The position numbers were made by a program, and so were the translations under genes. From Tolypothrix sp. PCC 7712 (GTDB lineage Bacteria; Cyanobacteriota; Cyanobacteriia; Cyanobacteriales; Nostocaceae), in NCBI RefSeq assembly GCF_025860405.1, contig NZ_CP063785.1:7999390-8063389 (forward strand): DNA of 64,000 nt, in the 5' to 3' direction. Of this stretch, positions 27,218 through 36,868 are shown piece by piece; the stretch's first letter is position 1, and every line of letters begins with the position of its first letter. The notes beneath the pieces are model-generated. The model saw only the letters and a list, made by a program, of their open reading frames with translations, searched no databases and was not told the origin of the DNA.

Positions 27218-27712
27218 TTAGCGTGGGGAAATGGGAATTTCTGTATCCTTAGCGGTTAATTCACCTGAGAGCAATTCCTTGATAGCAGAGGCAGGCCAAG
27301 CAAAGCCTGTTGCTATAATTGGTAGCGCCAAACCGAGGTCGATTTGGATTTCTTTTTGTTCAGTATCAGATGCCTTTTTGATGGCTTGTAGATAAGTACG
27401 ACCTACCCAACCAATCCAACCAGCAATGTAAAGGAAGAGAATGCTGGGAATTAAAAAGTCACCTGCTTTATCGAGACGACCATCCACAATCAAGTGGGGG
27501 TAACCCTCAGGGCCACATAATTCTTGGGCATAACGCTCAAACCGTTTTTGGCCTGATTGGGGATCGGCGGTAGTATTACGGGCATTTTTTGCTAGCTCTT
27601 GAAAAGCGGGAGTGTCTGCACATGGTTTCAGATCAGCCCCCAGTGCCTTCGCAGGCGGGGCAAAATTGAACCAAAGACAAATCGCTAAAGCCAAAGCAAA
27701 CAATCGTCGCAT
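27218..27712 (-). CDS. psaF: photosystem I reaction centre subunit III (PsaF)
   Basis: A 164-residue precursor with a signal peptide (LFALALAICLWFNFAPPAKA), the lumenal domain starting LGADLKPCADTPAFQELAKN with its paired cysteines (second in AQELCGPEG), then the membrane helix LIPSILFLYIAGWIGWVGR and C-terminal helix. First gene of psaF-psaJ. AAAAGGAAAC upstream supports the ATG. Confidence 0.97.
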   Translation of the reverse strand: MRRLFALALAICLWFNFAPPAKALGADLKPCADTPAFQELAKNARNTTADPQSGQKRFERYAQELCGPEGYPHLIVDGRLDKAGDFLIPSILFLYIAGWIGWVGRTYLQAIKKASDTEQKEIQIDLGLALPIIATGFAWPASAIKELLSGELTAKDTEIPISPR

Positions 27713-28004
27713 GGAGTTGTTTCCTTTTATTACAAAACAAAAAGTTTTTTGTACAAAACGAAGCGGCTTGTACAGTGTTTATTTAGATAACTAGCAAGTC
27801 ATCATACTCTTGCCGGGGAACCGAGTAAAGTTTAAGTAAATAAAAGTTAAAGCTTCTCAACTAAGTTTCTATTGAGTTCTGAGTTCAGCGTGCCAACTGC
27901 CGAGTAAAATTTCGTAATATTTGAGCATATTCAAGGCTGATCACTGAACGCCAAAACCCAGGACTTTAGACTCCCCATTCAATACTCATAATTCTTGTGT
28001 CGCA

Positions 28005-29051
28005 ATGGCAACCGTTTTAGCAATCGAAACTAGCTGTGATGAAACTGCCGTAGCAATTGTTAACAATCGTCATGTTTGTAGCAGCATCATAGCTTCTCAA
28101 ATTCCCATCCATCAGCAGTATGGCGGAGTAGTACCAGAGGTAGCATCTCGCCAGCACCTAGAAACGATCAATTGGGCGATCGCGCAAGCGTTAGAGCAAA
28201 GCCAATTCAGCTGGGAGCAAATTGATGGCATAGCCGCCACCTGCGCCCCTGGACTTGTCGGCGCGCTGTTGGTAGGGTTAACTGCTGCCAAAACTTTAGC
28301 AATCATCCAAAAAAAGCCATTCTTGGGAGTTCACCATCTCGAAGGCCACATTTACGCAACTTACTTGAGCGAGCCAACTTTAAATCCCCCTTTCCTTAGC
28401 TTACTCGTTTCGGGAGGACATACAAGCTTGATTTATGTCAAGGATTGTGGTATTTACGAAACTCTGGGAGAAACCCGTGATGATGCGGCAGGAGAAGCTT
28501 TTGACAAAATAGCGCGGCTGTTAAAGCTGGGTTATCCAGGGGGGCCAGTAATTGATCAATTGGCACAGACAGGCAATCCTCAAGCCTTTGCTTTGCCAGA
28601 AGGCAAAGTTTCCCTCCCTGGCGGGGGATATCATCGCTATGACGGCAGTTTTAGCGGCTTGAAGACGGCTGTACTGCGGTTAGTGCAGCAATTAGAGAAG
28701 AATAATACTCCCATCCCTATCCCCGATGTTGCAGCCAGCTTTCAAGAAACTGTAGCGCGATCGCTTACCAAAAGAGCGATCGCCTGTGCCTTAGATTATG
28801 GACTCAGTACAATTGCTGTAGGCGGAGGTGTAGCAGCCAACAGTGGATTAAGAAAAAACTTACAAGCAGCAGCTGCCGAGCATAACTTGCGCGTCCTCTT
28901 CCCGCCCTTAAAATTTTGTACTGATAACGCTGCCATGATTGCCTGTGCTGCCGCCGAACATTTATCGCGAGGGCATACCTCTCCCCTAACGCTAGGCGTA
29001 GAATCTAGGTTATCGCTGGCTCAGGTGATGAAGTTGTATCAACAAGGTTAG
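28005..29051 (+). CDS. tsaD: tRNA N6-adenosine threonylcarbamoyltransferase TsaD
   Basis: A 348-residue ASKHA-fold enzyme that transfers threonylcarbamoyl to A37 of ANN-decoding tRNAs. It starts MATVLAIETSCDETAVAIV; metal-binding HHLEGHIYA lies near 109, LVSGGHTSL near 131, and FSGLKTAVLRLV and VGGGVAANSGLR in the C-terminal half. All key motifs are intact. The partner Sua5/YrdC-type enzyme is also in this window (35025-35609). Confidence 0.96.
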   Translation: MATVLAIETSCDETAVAIVNNRHVCSSIIASQIPIHQQYGGVVPEVASRQHLETINWAIAQALEQSQFSWEQIDGIAATCAPGLVGALLVGLTAAKTLAIIQKKPFLGVHHLEGHIYATYLSEPTLNPPFLSLLVSGGHTSLIYVKDCGIYETLGETRDDAAGEAFDKIARLLKLGYPGGPVIDQLAQTGNPQAFALPEGKVSLPGGGYHRYDGSFSGLKTAVLRLVQQLEKNNTPIPIPDVAASFQETVARSLTKRAIACALDYGLSTIAVGGGVAANSGLRKNLQAAAAEHNLRVLFPPLKFCTDNAAMIACAAAEHLSRGHTSPLTLGVESRLSLAQVMKLYQQG

Positions 29052-29052
29052 T

Positions 29053-29090
29053 GGGCATGGGGCATTGGGCATTGGGCATTGGGCATCGGG
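29053..29090. repeat. 7-nt tandem repeat (GGGCATT)
   Basis: About five copies of GGGCATT/GGGCATG directly after tsaD. STRR type; related GGGCAT tracts occur at 40710-40735 and 41900-41930. Confidence 0.8.
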
Positions 29091-29138
29091 TATAAGTTAT
29101 TACTCTCCTGCTTCCTCTCCTCCCCTGCTCCCTCATCC

Positions 29139-30047
29139 CTAGGCTCCAACAATTGAGCTAATATGACTAGCCACCGCGTCTGGCTGTTCTAACATTGCCA
29201 AATGACCGCAATCAGGAATTTCTATCACATTGTCTCCAGAGTATTGGAATAGCTTATGAAAGCTAGCTAGGTGGCGAACATACTTGGGTTCCATAACTTT
29301 GTCATTGGTTCCCGTTAAGAAATAAACTGGCTGCTTCAGTTGGGAGACTAATTGTGGTAAGCGGTTAACTTCTTCTTCGGTGGTCGAATCTAACAGCGAT
29401 CCTAAAGCTGCTTCTGGATCGGCTACGACAAAATCAATCACGCGCTGACGTGCCCAATAACGCTCTAAAGGACGCGCTACACTGGCTCTGGTAAACAGCA
29501 AATCAATCAAAGGTATTTGTGATAGCCAGCGAGGACGCATCTGTAAAAATCGCTGCCCAGCCGAACGAAACTGCTCAAAGGATTCCTTGAGATAAATACC
29601 ACCACCGGCATTGATACAGATGACTCCCTGAATACAATCAGGCATTTGTGCTGCTGCCCAAAGAGCGATCGTCCCACCTAAAGAGTGGCCGATCAGCCAA
29701 GCACTGGTAATATTTAGCTGCTGCAACAGAACTGCTAAATCTTGAGCGTAGGCAGATGGAGTATATAGAGGATCGAAGCTGGAGCCAACTGGATTACTGG
29801 GAGTGGGAGGTAGATTTATAGAAATTTGTTCCCGATTAAAGTCTGTTTCTGGTTGGGACTGCGATTCGCCAAAACCCCGTAAATCGTAAGACAAGCACTG
29901 AAAATCTAATGACAGCCGCGAAATAACAGGCTGCCAGTATCCACGGCTATTTAGCCAACCGTGGATAAAAACTAAAGTATGAGGGCAAGAGGTGGGAGCT
30001 GTTAATTCGTATGCGTGGGGAACGCCCAAGATTTCGATGGTTGCCAT
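29139..30047 (-). CDS. alpha/beta-hydrolase
   Basis: 302 residues with the alpha/beta-hydrolase fold: oxyanion region FIHGWLNSRGYW near 28, nucleophile elbow GHSLGG near 120, and a late histidine in IPDCGHLAMLEQPD near 285. An insertion (about 68-95) precedes the elbow, and a cap region follows (about 150-215). Substrate unknown; no signal peptide. It faces the tsaD gene convergently. Confidence 0.85.
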   Translation of the reverse strand: MATIEILGVPHAYELTAPTSCPHTLVFIHGWLNSRGYWQPVISRLSLDFQCLSYDLRGFGESQSQPETDFNREQISINLPPTPSNPVGSSFDPLYTPSAYAQDLAVLLQQLNITSAWLIGHSLGGTIALWAAAQMPDCIQGVICINAGGGIYLKESFEQFRSAGQRFLQMRPRWLSQIPLIDLLFTRASVARPLERYWARQRVIDFVVADPEAALGSLLDSTTEEEVNRLPQLVSQLKQPVYFLTGTNDKVMEPKYVRHLASFHKLFQYSGDNVIEIPDCGHLAMLEQPDAVASHISSIVGA

Positions 30048-30158
30048 ACTTAATATCGTACCTTTAAGGGCGGGTACGACTAAATACGCAATGCTACAGG
30101 ATGAAGGAGAAACGCCAAAGTAGAAAAATTTTCTCCTGCTTAATTAATAATTCTTAAT

Positions 30159-30878
30159 TTATTTACCTAATAACCGGTGCCGGACTCCTTCAGCAATTTT
30201 GTGACCTAAATATTCGGGAATCAAGCTTTCGTTGGGGCCCAGCAAATACAGAATCAGCCTTGTACGTCCACGCCAAACTAGTAAGTTGGCGTTGACTACC
30301 AACAGGTCTTCCTGCCAGATGGCGTACATGACTTTGTAGAATAATCCCGGTTGGTTATCAGCCTCAATAACTAGGGCTGGGAGATGAAAAACCGGATCGA
30401 CATAAAATTCTGTCTGTACTAAATCTAAGCCGCTATCGAGATTGAATTCTACAGCCAGCATTTCTTCTACCTCAAACCGTCCTCCTAATGCCTCGCGAAT
30501 TGCTCGACAGACATTATCAGCGGTTTTTTCGGTCAAAGCTTTGCTACCGCGAGACACTAGCAGCTTGATAAAAACTAGCATCGGCGCTCGAATTTGCCCG
30601 TATAAGCTCAAACCGTGGATTGTTAGCCCATAAGCCGCCAGCACGCCAAAAATATCGCTGAGGAGAAAAGACTGGTTACGGTAGGCAAAATGTAGGGCAC
30701 TTTTACTACCTTCCGGTTTCAACTCGATTACGGCGCGTCTGGTTTTATAGAGACGGTAGGCTAATCGTAGGTTTTGTAGTTGAATTTCACTACTAACAAA
30801 CTGTTCATAAAACTGGGGAAACGCTCGGTTAAAGCGCTTTAGAAGTTCAAGTGTGGAAGATTTTAAACCAGAAGCCAT
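30159..30878 (-). CDS. ACT-like domain protein (cyanobacterial)
   Basis: 239 residues from ATG 30878; a TTG at 30911 would extend it by 11 residues. Two ACT-like segments are visible: YRNQSFLLSDIFGVLAAYGL (about 78-140) and VIEADNQPGLFYKVMYAIWQ (about 170-235), resembling the C-terminal pair of GlnD-type sensor proteins but without the enzymatic domains. ACT pairs usually bind amino acids. No signal or span. Function unknown. Confidence 0.65.
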   Translation of the reverse strand: MASGLKSSTLELLKRFNRAFPQFYEQFVSSEIQLQNLRLAYRLYKTRRAVIELKPEGSKSALHFAYRNQSFLLSDIFGVLAAYGLTIHGLSLYGQIRAPMLVFIKLLVSRGSKALTEKTADNVCRAIREALGGRFEVEEMLAVEFNLDSGLDLVQTEFYVDPVFHLPALVIEADNQPGLFYKVMYAIWQEDLLVVNANLLVWRGRTRLILYLLGPNESLIPEYLGHKIAEGVRHRLLGK

Positions 30879-31369
30879 CTTTGGTGTAAGACTCGCAAGA
30901 TAAGTCAACAAGAGACTGGGGACTAGAAACTGGGGCTAGGAAAAGAGAGATTAACAATGGGCACTAAGGACTGGGTAACTCCACGAAATAAATGCGCTGG
31001 ATAGAAATCAGTACGCCTCAAGTGTTGCAGTATACGGTTACCTATAATTTTTCTCCATATATATAAAGATAGGCGCTGGCGACTAATTATTTGCCCATTT
31101 CTCATACTCAGTCATTAATCCTTATATAAAATTCACTCTACTTATCTTTCCCTTTTGGTGAATTTCTCCTAGCTTTGCAACAAAATGCTAAAGTTGAAAA
31201 TGATTGGTGCGAAACACGCCCTAGCAGAGTGTTGCCATTGAGCATCCGCAAAACACCAAAATAACCTTGAGTGTGAGGGATACTAGATGGTACTGGCTTT
31301 GTGAAACGTGAATCACCACTTTATTTATAGTGGTAACCAATTCAGTTATACTACCCGAACCGCGTTGGC
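30879..31369. other. divergent intergenic region
   Basis: 491 bp between the ACT-like gene and the GNAT gene. Short frames here lack starts and composition of real genes. No RNA gene found. Confidence 0.4.
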
Positions 31370-31897
31370 ATGGGTTTTTGGAAAACTTGGTTTAGTACTT
31401 CTGAATCTACTGCGGCAACCAGAACAGGTGCCTTTGAAGAGATGAGTGCGGATGTGATGGGCAACTCTAGCCCCAGTAGCGATCGCATCGTCTTTAGCAC
31501 AGAGCGAGAGATTGACTTGTATGAACTCGAAGAACTCTGTGATGCCGTTGGTTGGTCGCGTCGTCCGTTGCGAAAAGTTAAAAAAGCTATTGAGCATAGT
31601 TTTCTCGTCGCCACCATGTGGCAGGTACGAGGAAACCAAAGGCGGCTCATTGGTTTTGCTCGCGCTACTTCCGATCATGCTTTTAATGCCACAATCTGGG
31701 ATGTGGTAGTTCACCCAGACTTTCAAGGGAAAGGACTGGGGAAAGCGTTGATGAAATATGTCCTCAAAAAACTCAGAAGCGAAGAGATTAGCAATGTGAC
31801 TCTCTTTGCTGACCCCCATGTAGTCGATTTTTATCGGACTATGGGTTTTATGGCCGACCCAGAAGGTATAAAAGGTATGTTCTGGTATCCTCATTAA
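31370..31897 (+). CDS. GNAT-family N-acetyltransferase (Ycf52/plastid-type)
   Basis: 175 residues. A variable N-terminus (1-45) precedes a GNAT domain: LCDAVGWSRRPLRKVKKAIE, RLIGFARATSDHAFNATIWD, acetyl-CoA loop HPDFQGKGLGKALM near 125, and FYRTMGF near 160. It resembles the cyanobacterial/plastid family (Ycf52 and plant plastid acetyltransferases, some of which acetylate serotonin or proteins). Substrate here unknown. A second, shorter GNAT at 36810-37277 shares a long motif with it. Confidence 0.85.
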   Translation: MGFWKTWFSTSESTAATRTGAFEEMSADVMGNSSPSSDRIVFSTEREIDLYELEELCDAVGWSRRPLRKVKKAIEHSFLVATMWQVRGNQRRLIGFARATSDHAFNATIWDVVVHPDFQGKGLGKALMKYVLKKLRSEEISNVTLFADPHVVDFYRTMGFMADPEGIKGMFWYPH

Positions 31898-32230
31898 ATC
31901 TTTTAGAGAAATCACCAACTTGCCACTCTAATTTAGTTAATATAGGCAGAATCTTCTAAAAATTAGTTTTAAAGGTTTATTTGGGATGCCAGCAACTACC
32001 TTGATGGTTAAGCTTGGTTGGCGTTAATTATTATTTATGGGTGCTAAAAGCTGGTAGAATCTAGATTATTGGCAGATGCAGAAAAAAGTTAGCAAATATC
32101 TGCTAAGTCTGATATAATCAGCATAGTGCTTTGCTCATCTAGCAAATTGATTAGTAAACTTTGGTAGTTGTTCAATGCTCAAGCTACTTTTTTAGAATGC
32201 GATCACGCAACTGAAAGATAGATTCACTAA
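31898..32230. other. intergenic region before tRNA-Pro
   Basis: 333 bp with a TATAAT hexamer at 32113-32118 that could be the tRNA -10 box, though about 113 nt upstream and without a good -35. Confidence 0.35.
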
Positions 32231-32304
32231 CGGGATGTAGCGCAGCTTGGTAGCGCGCCTGCTTTGGGAGCAGGATGCCGCAGGTTCAAATCCTGTCATC
32301 CCGA
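32231..32304 (+). tRNA. tRNA-Pro (anticodon TGG)
   Basis: 74 nt. Acceptor CGGGATG pairs with CATCCCG. D arm GCGCAGCTTGGTAGCGC, anticodon stem CCTGC/GCAGG with loop TTTGGGA (anticodon TGG), and T arm AGGTTCAAATCCT. The 5' C is typical of tRNA-Pro. CCA is not encoded. Confidence 0.97.
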
Positions 32305-32318
32305 TTGGAATTAAATTC

Positions 32319-32356
32319 AAAAAACCGTAGTTCCATAAGTAGAGCTACGGTTTTTT
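32319..32356 (+). terminator. rho-independent terminator of tRNA-Pro
   Basis: AAAACCGTAG (32321-32330) pairs with CTACGGTTTT (32345-32354), then more T. It starts 15 nt after the tRNA. Confidence 0.85.
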
Positions 32357-32963
32357 AATTATTGAATAAGAAAAATCGATGATTGATTGGGGGTTTGTTT
32401 TGTCGAATATATGTGCTGCTAAATTAGATATTTTTTCGGAGAAGTGTAATTTAGCTTTGTTGCTCTTAGGCTATTGTGTGAGCGATTGTAGACTAAATTG
32501 TCAGTTTAGGAGCTAGTTATCTAGAGCCTGAATATTATACATAGCTAGATAAATTTCAGTAGATTTGAAATTAAAGGCAATTGGAACGATTCACTATATA
32601 ATGTCGTCATTTATAGCAGGGTAAAGAAAATCAAATGACATTTAGCGCTGAAATAATTTGAGCAATTTATCCAGTCTGGATCGCACCATATAATAAGCAT
32701 CTACGGCATTTTCTGCCCAAGAGCAAAAATAGCCTAGTTAACATTGAGTAAGCAGCATTTAAGCATCATCAATAGGTGAAGGCGATCCTGTAGCAATCCT
32801 AAATTATTGGAGAATATTACTTTTTGAGGGTTGTCTATTTACATGCAATAGATAGCAGCAATTTTTCACATTTTTAAGGGATTGCTATATAACTAAAACA
32901 AGTTGGTTTTGCAAATCCAACTGTTTGCTTGAAAGAATTAAATTGTTGACACGAGGAGTAGTC
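32357..32963. other. intergenic region upstream of tic22
   Basis: 607 bp A/T-rich, no ORF or RNA recognised. Confidence 0.4.
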
Positions 32964-33791
32964 ATGAAATCATTGGTTCGCTGGGGCGCAACATTAGGTC
33001 TAGTCGGCAGTACACTCCTAGGATCAGTCTTTGCAGGCAATATACCAGTGCTGGCATTGTCTGAACAGCAAATAAAAGACAAGTTAGATTCCGTACCTGT
33101 GTATTTGGTGACGAATGACAAAGGTTTACCCCTCAGCCGTCCTTTACCAGAAAACCAAAACGGACAAAAACCTGGTGGCTCAGTGACAGGAGTTTACTTG
33201 AGCAGACAAGAAGCCCAAAAATTTATCAACGATTTGCGAAATACCAAAGAAAAAGATCCGAAAATTCAAGACATGCTTAAAAGTCTCCAGGTGACAGCAG
33301 TGCCTCTGGGGGTAATTTATCAGCAATTACAACAAAGCAAAAACCAACCCAACCGTCTTTTATTTGCCTTTAAACCTGTAGATCAGGAAATCCAAGGGGC
33401 AATGGACTTGCTACGCCAAAGCGGTCAAAAAGTAGATCAATTTAAGAGTGTGCCGATTTTCGCGGTGAGATTTGCGCCAGATCAAGGATATGTACCGATT
33501 AAACTGACTGCTAACGAACAGCAGTTGATTCCTTTGTTTTTAAGTAAGCAAGACGCACAGGGTTTATTAAGCCAAGTCAAGCCAAAATATCCCAAGGCTG
33601 ATATTCAGGTGATTGATGTAGACGGAGTCATTAAAACATTACAGGATAAAAACGATCCTTGGCTGAATCAAGTTGTTTTAGTGCCATCTCCAGAATCTAG
33701 AGAATATATCAAGACTCTGCCTAGAGATAATAATGCCAATGCACCCAAGGCTCCCGCGCGGAACAATACACAAGCTCCCAAGCCTCGATAA
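32964..33791 (+). CDS. Tic22-family protein
   Basis: A 275-residue exported protein with a signal peptide (MKSLVRWGATLGLVGSTLLG, ending about VLALS) and two Tic22-like repeats: LDSVPVYLVTNDKGLPLSRP (about 35-130) and FKSVPIFAVRFAPDQGYVPI (about 155-245). The tail is Asn/Pro/Ala-rich. In Anabaena a Tic22 homologue is periplasmic and thylakoid-associated and helps outer-membrane biogenesis; in plastids Tic22 serves protein import. ATG 32964 has GAGGAG upstream; the longer frame from 32925 is less likely. Confidence 0.88.
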   Translation: MKSLVRWGATLGLVGSTLLGSVFAGNIPVLALSEQQIKDKLDSVPVYLVTNDKGLPLSRPLPENQNGQKPGGSVTGVYLSRQEAQKFINDLRNTKEKDPKIQDMLKSLQVTAVPLGVIYQQLQQSKNQPNRLLFAFKPVDQEIQGAMDLLRQSGQKVDQFKSVPIFAVRFAPDQGYVPIKLTANEQQLIPLFLSKQDAQGLLSQVKPKYPKADIQVIDVDGVIKTLQDKNDPWLNQVVLVPSPESREYIKTLPRDNNANAPKAPARNNTQAPKPR

Positions 33792-33800
33792 CCTGAAAGC

Positions 33801-34724
33801 ATGACGGATACACAGCCAAAAGTAATTTCTGGTTTACAACTTTGGCAGTGGCGACAGAAGGCAATTCAAGCTGCGATCGCCACAGATGTTTCAGTAGCGG
33901 AAGTTGATTGGCTGCTACAAGAGATAGCTGGTTTAGATCGCTTGGCACTTCGTTTGGAATCGTACAAAAATTGGCCTCAAATTCAACTGGAGTTGTCTTT
34001 AGAAGATTTGGATCGATTGTGGCAAAGGCGGTTACACGATCGCTTGCCAGTACAGTACATCGCAGGAGTTACACCTTGGCGACAGTTTAAAATTGCCGTA
34101 TCGAGCGCAGTTTTGATTCCCCGGCCAGAAACGGAATGCTTAATTGATTTAGCTGTAACAGCAGCTGCAACTAGTGGGACTATCCCATCATTAACAAAAG
34201 GACATTGGGTGGACTTAGGTACTGGTAGTGGAGCGATCGCTCTCGGACTAGCAAGTGTCTTTCCAGAGTCAACCATTCACGCTGTGGATTACAGTCCTGA
34301 AGCTTTGGCGATCGCAGCGGCAAATGCCCAAAAATTAGGTTTTGCCAACCAAATTAGGTTTTATCAAGGTTCCTGGTGGGAGCCACTAACACCGATGAAA
34401 GGTCAGTTTAGTGGTATGGTATCGAATCCGCCTTATATTCCTACCAGTGCCTTACCTACCCTACAACCAGAAGTAATTCGCCATGAACCACATTTAGCTT
34501 TAGATGGTGGTGGTGATGGCTTAGATTGCATCCGCCATTTAATTGAAATCTCTCCTAGCTATTTACGGCCTGGTGGCGTATGGCTAATTGAGATGATGGC
34601 AGGACAGGCTGATAACGTGCGAGAAATTTTGCAAAATCACGGTAGCTATAAAAATATTCAAATTCACTCTGATTTAGAGGGAATTGAACGTTTTGCCTTA
34701 GCTTACCTTAAGGATGAAGGGTGA
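33801..34724 (+). CDS. prmC: release factor glutamine methyltransferase PrmC
   Basis: A 307-residue SAM-dependent enzyme that methylates the GGQ glutamine of RF1 and RF2. An N-terminal helical domain (about 1-105) is followed by a Rossmann domain with SAM loop LGTGSGAIALGLA near 140 and catalytic NPPY (MVSNPPYIPTSAL near 212). PVQYIAGVTPW and LIPRPETE are also typical. The start is 10 nt after tic22, so they are probably cotranscribed. Confidence 0.95.
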   Translation: MTDTQPKVISGLQLWQWRQKAIQAAIATDVSVAEVDWLLQEIAGLDRLALRLESYKNWPQIQLELSLEDLDRLWQRRLHDRLPVQYIAGVTPWRQFKIAVSSAVLIPRPETECLIDLAVTAAATSGTIPSLTKGHWVDLGTGSGAIALGLASVFPESTIHAVDYSPEALAIAAANAQKLGFANQIRFYQGSWWEPLTPMKGQFSGMVSNPPYIPTSALPTLQPEVIRHEPHLALDGGGDGLDCIRHLIEISPSYLRPGGVWLIEMMAGQADNVREILQNHGSYKNIQIHSDLEGIERFALAYLKDEG

Positions 34725-35024
34725 AAGGCGTAAAATTGGAGGTCTTAGCCTCTGATTGCTTGTTTAAGTTTGGGGTTAAAGGGAAAAGGGTAAGGGGAAA
34801 AGGTAAAGAACAGCCTTTCACCTTTCCCTTTCGCTTTTTATGAAATCCAATTCTGAGTTTGCGACACATCAATAATATTCTTGAGCGACACATCAATAAT
34901 ATTCTTGAGGGCAAGGCAGTGCCTTGCCCCTACTGTCGCATTTTTTTCAAAATTGGTATAAAAAATGCAAGCATTTGTACCATAGCCTCATAATATTTAT
35001 GAGTTTTCATCCTTCATACTTCCG
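34725..35024. other. repeat-rich gap prmC / yrdC
   Basis: 300 bp with purine/pyrimidine tracts that form an imperfect inverted repeat around 34775-34840, a 24-bp perfect direct duplication, and a GGGCAAGGC...GCCTTGCCC palindrome. Confidence 0.6.
34861..34929. repeat. 24-bp direct duplication plus palindrome
   Basis: Two identical 24-bp units at 34861-34884 and 34885-34908 (each starting GCGACACATC and ending ATTCTTGA). They are followed at once by GGGCAAGGC-AGT-GCCTTGCCC (34909-34929). Confidence 0.9.
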
Positions 35025-35609
35025 ATGACACAAGTTTCTTTGGCTGAACTGGTAACTGGCGCACGTGCTGGCAATTTAGTTAGCTTTCCTACAGATACGG
35101 TTCCTGCACTAGCAACGTTACCAGAAAAAGCGGCTTTAATATTTGCAGCTAAACAGCGCAGTCAAGATAAACCGTTGATTTTAATGGCGGCTAGCGGAGC
35201 AGATTTGTGGACTTATGTGCAGGGAAGCGATCGCGAATATCAAATTTGGCAAGAATTAACAGCTAAATATTGGCCTGGGGGTCTAACTTTGGTTTTACCA
35301 GCTTCTGTTTTAGTACCAAAGGAGATGAACCCTACAGACCCTACCACAATCGGAATTAGAGTACCAGCAAGTGCGATCGCCCAACAAATTTTGGCGCAAA
35401 CAGGCCCTATGGCTACCACCAGCGCTAATCTTTCTGGACAGCCACCTTTGCAGACGATGGCAGAAATTGACGCTCAGTTTCCCGAAGCTTTGACTTTAAT
35501 CGCCACAGAATTTCAAACGGAAGTCTCAGCAATGGGTGTACCTTCTACAGTGGCTAAATGGACGGGGACAAGTTGGCAAATTTTGCGGCAAGGTACGATC
35601 AAGTTATAG
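35025..35609 (+). CDS. Sua5/YciO/YrdC-family L-threonylcarbamoyladenylate synthase
   Basis: 194 residues. This family makes threonylcarbamoyl-AMP from threonine, bicarbonate and ATP, the donor used by TsaD for t6A. Signatures: SFPTDTVPALATLPEKAALIF near 21, AAKQRSQDKPLILM near 42, YWPGGLTLVLPA near 85, and TIGIRVPA with TTSANLSGQPP later. Length matches the short YrdC class. Lies about 300 bp after prmC. Confidence 0.9.
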   Translation: MTQVSLAELVTGARAGNLVSFPTDTVPALATLPEKAALIFAAKQRSQDKPLILMAASGADLWTYVQGSDREYQIWQELTAKYWPGGLTLVLPASVLVPKEMNPTDPTTIGIRVPASAIAQQILAQTGPMATTSANLSGQPPLQTMAEIDAQFPEALTLIATEFQTEVSAMGVPSTVAKWTGTSWQILRQGTIKL

Positions 35610-35920
35610 CTGTATCAACAAGTTAGCTATCTCTTTATACTTGAAGGAAAAAGGGTAAGGGTGAAAAGGAAAGAAAAAACCTTTACCCTTTTCCCTTTCA
35701 CCAAATTCAATTTGTATTACTTCTAGGTACAGTCTGGTTTAAATTGGCAACTGCCATAACTTTTTAGGGTATGGTATTTTTGTTTACCACTATTGCTCTG
35801 TCACAGTTTTTCTCACTTCTGCAAAACATCGGCAATTTTACCGTTATGAATCATGAGAACTAGGAACTTGATTTTGAGCCTTTGCGATCAAAAAATAAAG
35901 CTGAACAACTGCTAAATATT
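35610..35920. other. intergenic region
   Basis: 311 bp with purine tract (35642-35675) and its pyrimidine mirror (35678-35702) that can pair, a possible terminator of the YrdC gene. No ORF. Confidence 0.45.
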
Positions 35921-36868
35921 ATGGATTGGATTAATTGGGTATATTTAGGATCGGGGCTGGTGTTGGGTATAAGTGTGCGGTGGTTATTTCCCAAATCTAC
36001 CAACGCTAGAACTAGCACTCAGGTAATAGAAACAACACAACCACAGCATTTTCCACAGCTACAGCAAACACAACTCGCATACGAAATGGCAAAGGAGATG
36101 AGCCAGTTTAAAGCGGGTTTTTTAGCGCGGACTACCCATGAATTGCGATCGCCTCTCAATGGGTTAATTGGTTTACATCAGTTAATTTTGTCTGATTTAT
36201 GCGAAAATCCAGAAGAAGAGCGAGAATTTGTAGCTCAGGCTCACGAAAGAGCGCTCAAGTTGCTCAAATTGATGGATGAAGTTCTCAATGTTGCCAGAGT
36301 TGAGCATGGAACCAATAAATTAGATATTCAACCTCTATCACTCAAAGAAGTTTTACAAGAAGTTGATAAATTAATTTATATGCTGGCGGCGAATCGTAAC
36401 TTTAAGTTGCAAGTGTCGCCGCCAGATCCAGGAATTTATGTTTTGGCAGATCCTCGGTGGCTACGCCAAGTTTTAATTAGCTTAGTAGACACCAGTATTT
36501 CTCAAATGGAAGAAGGCGGAATCTCCATTTCTAGTAGTCTTTCACCTAGTAAGGATTCTGTATATATTTGGCTAGATGTGCCAACTCATACTCTACCTGG
36601 GAGCGAGTCTATAGATTTTATCAAATCGATAGATTTTTTGGATTCGCCAGACAAAGCTATTTGTAACAAAACAGAGAGTTCTACATTATCTCCAGGAATG
36701 AGGCTCTTACTCAATCAAACCTTGTTAGAAGAGATGGGAGGAAAGTTGGAAATTGTGCCATTTCCAACCAATCAAGCAGAAATTCCCGAAATTACTAGGT
36801 TGCAGGTATCTATCCCCCTCGTAATTCCTGAAGCTGAATTTCCCCAGTCGGTAGAGAATCAAGATTAG
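35921..36868 (+). CDS. histidine kinase-like protein with degenerate ATPase domain
   Basis: 315 residues from ATG 35921; an upstream TTG at 35882 is less likely. One N-terminal membrane span (WVYLGSGLVLGISVRWLF), then a HisKA domain with the phospho-acceptor His73 (TTHELRSPLNG). The ATP-binding half is present by position (DPRWLRQVLISLVDTS) but lacks the N-box Asn and has no DxGxG or GxGxG box. It may be phosphorylated by another kinase or act as a dimer partner. The last 59 bp overlap a convergent GNAT gene. Confidence 0.78.
   Translation: MDWINWVYLGSGLVLGISVRWLFPKSTNARTSTQVIETTQPQHFPQLQQTQLAYEMAKEMSQFKAGFLARTTHELRSPLNGLIGLHQLILSDLCENPEEEREFVAQAHERALKLLKLMDEVLNVARVEHGTNKLDIQPLSLKEVLQEVDKLIYMLAANRNFKLQVSPPDPGIYVLADPRWLRQVLISLVDTSISQMEEGGISISSSLSPSKDSVYIWLDVPTHTLPGSESIDFIKSIDFLDSPDKAICNKTESSTLSPGMRLLLNQTLLEEMGGKLEIVPFPTNQAEIPEITRLQVSIPLVIPEAEFPQSVENQD

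Noticed and set aside
31346..31918. 190-residue minus-strand frame
   Set aside because: Shadow of the GNAT gene, whose acetyl-CoA motifs are on the plus strand.
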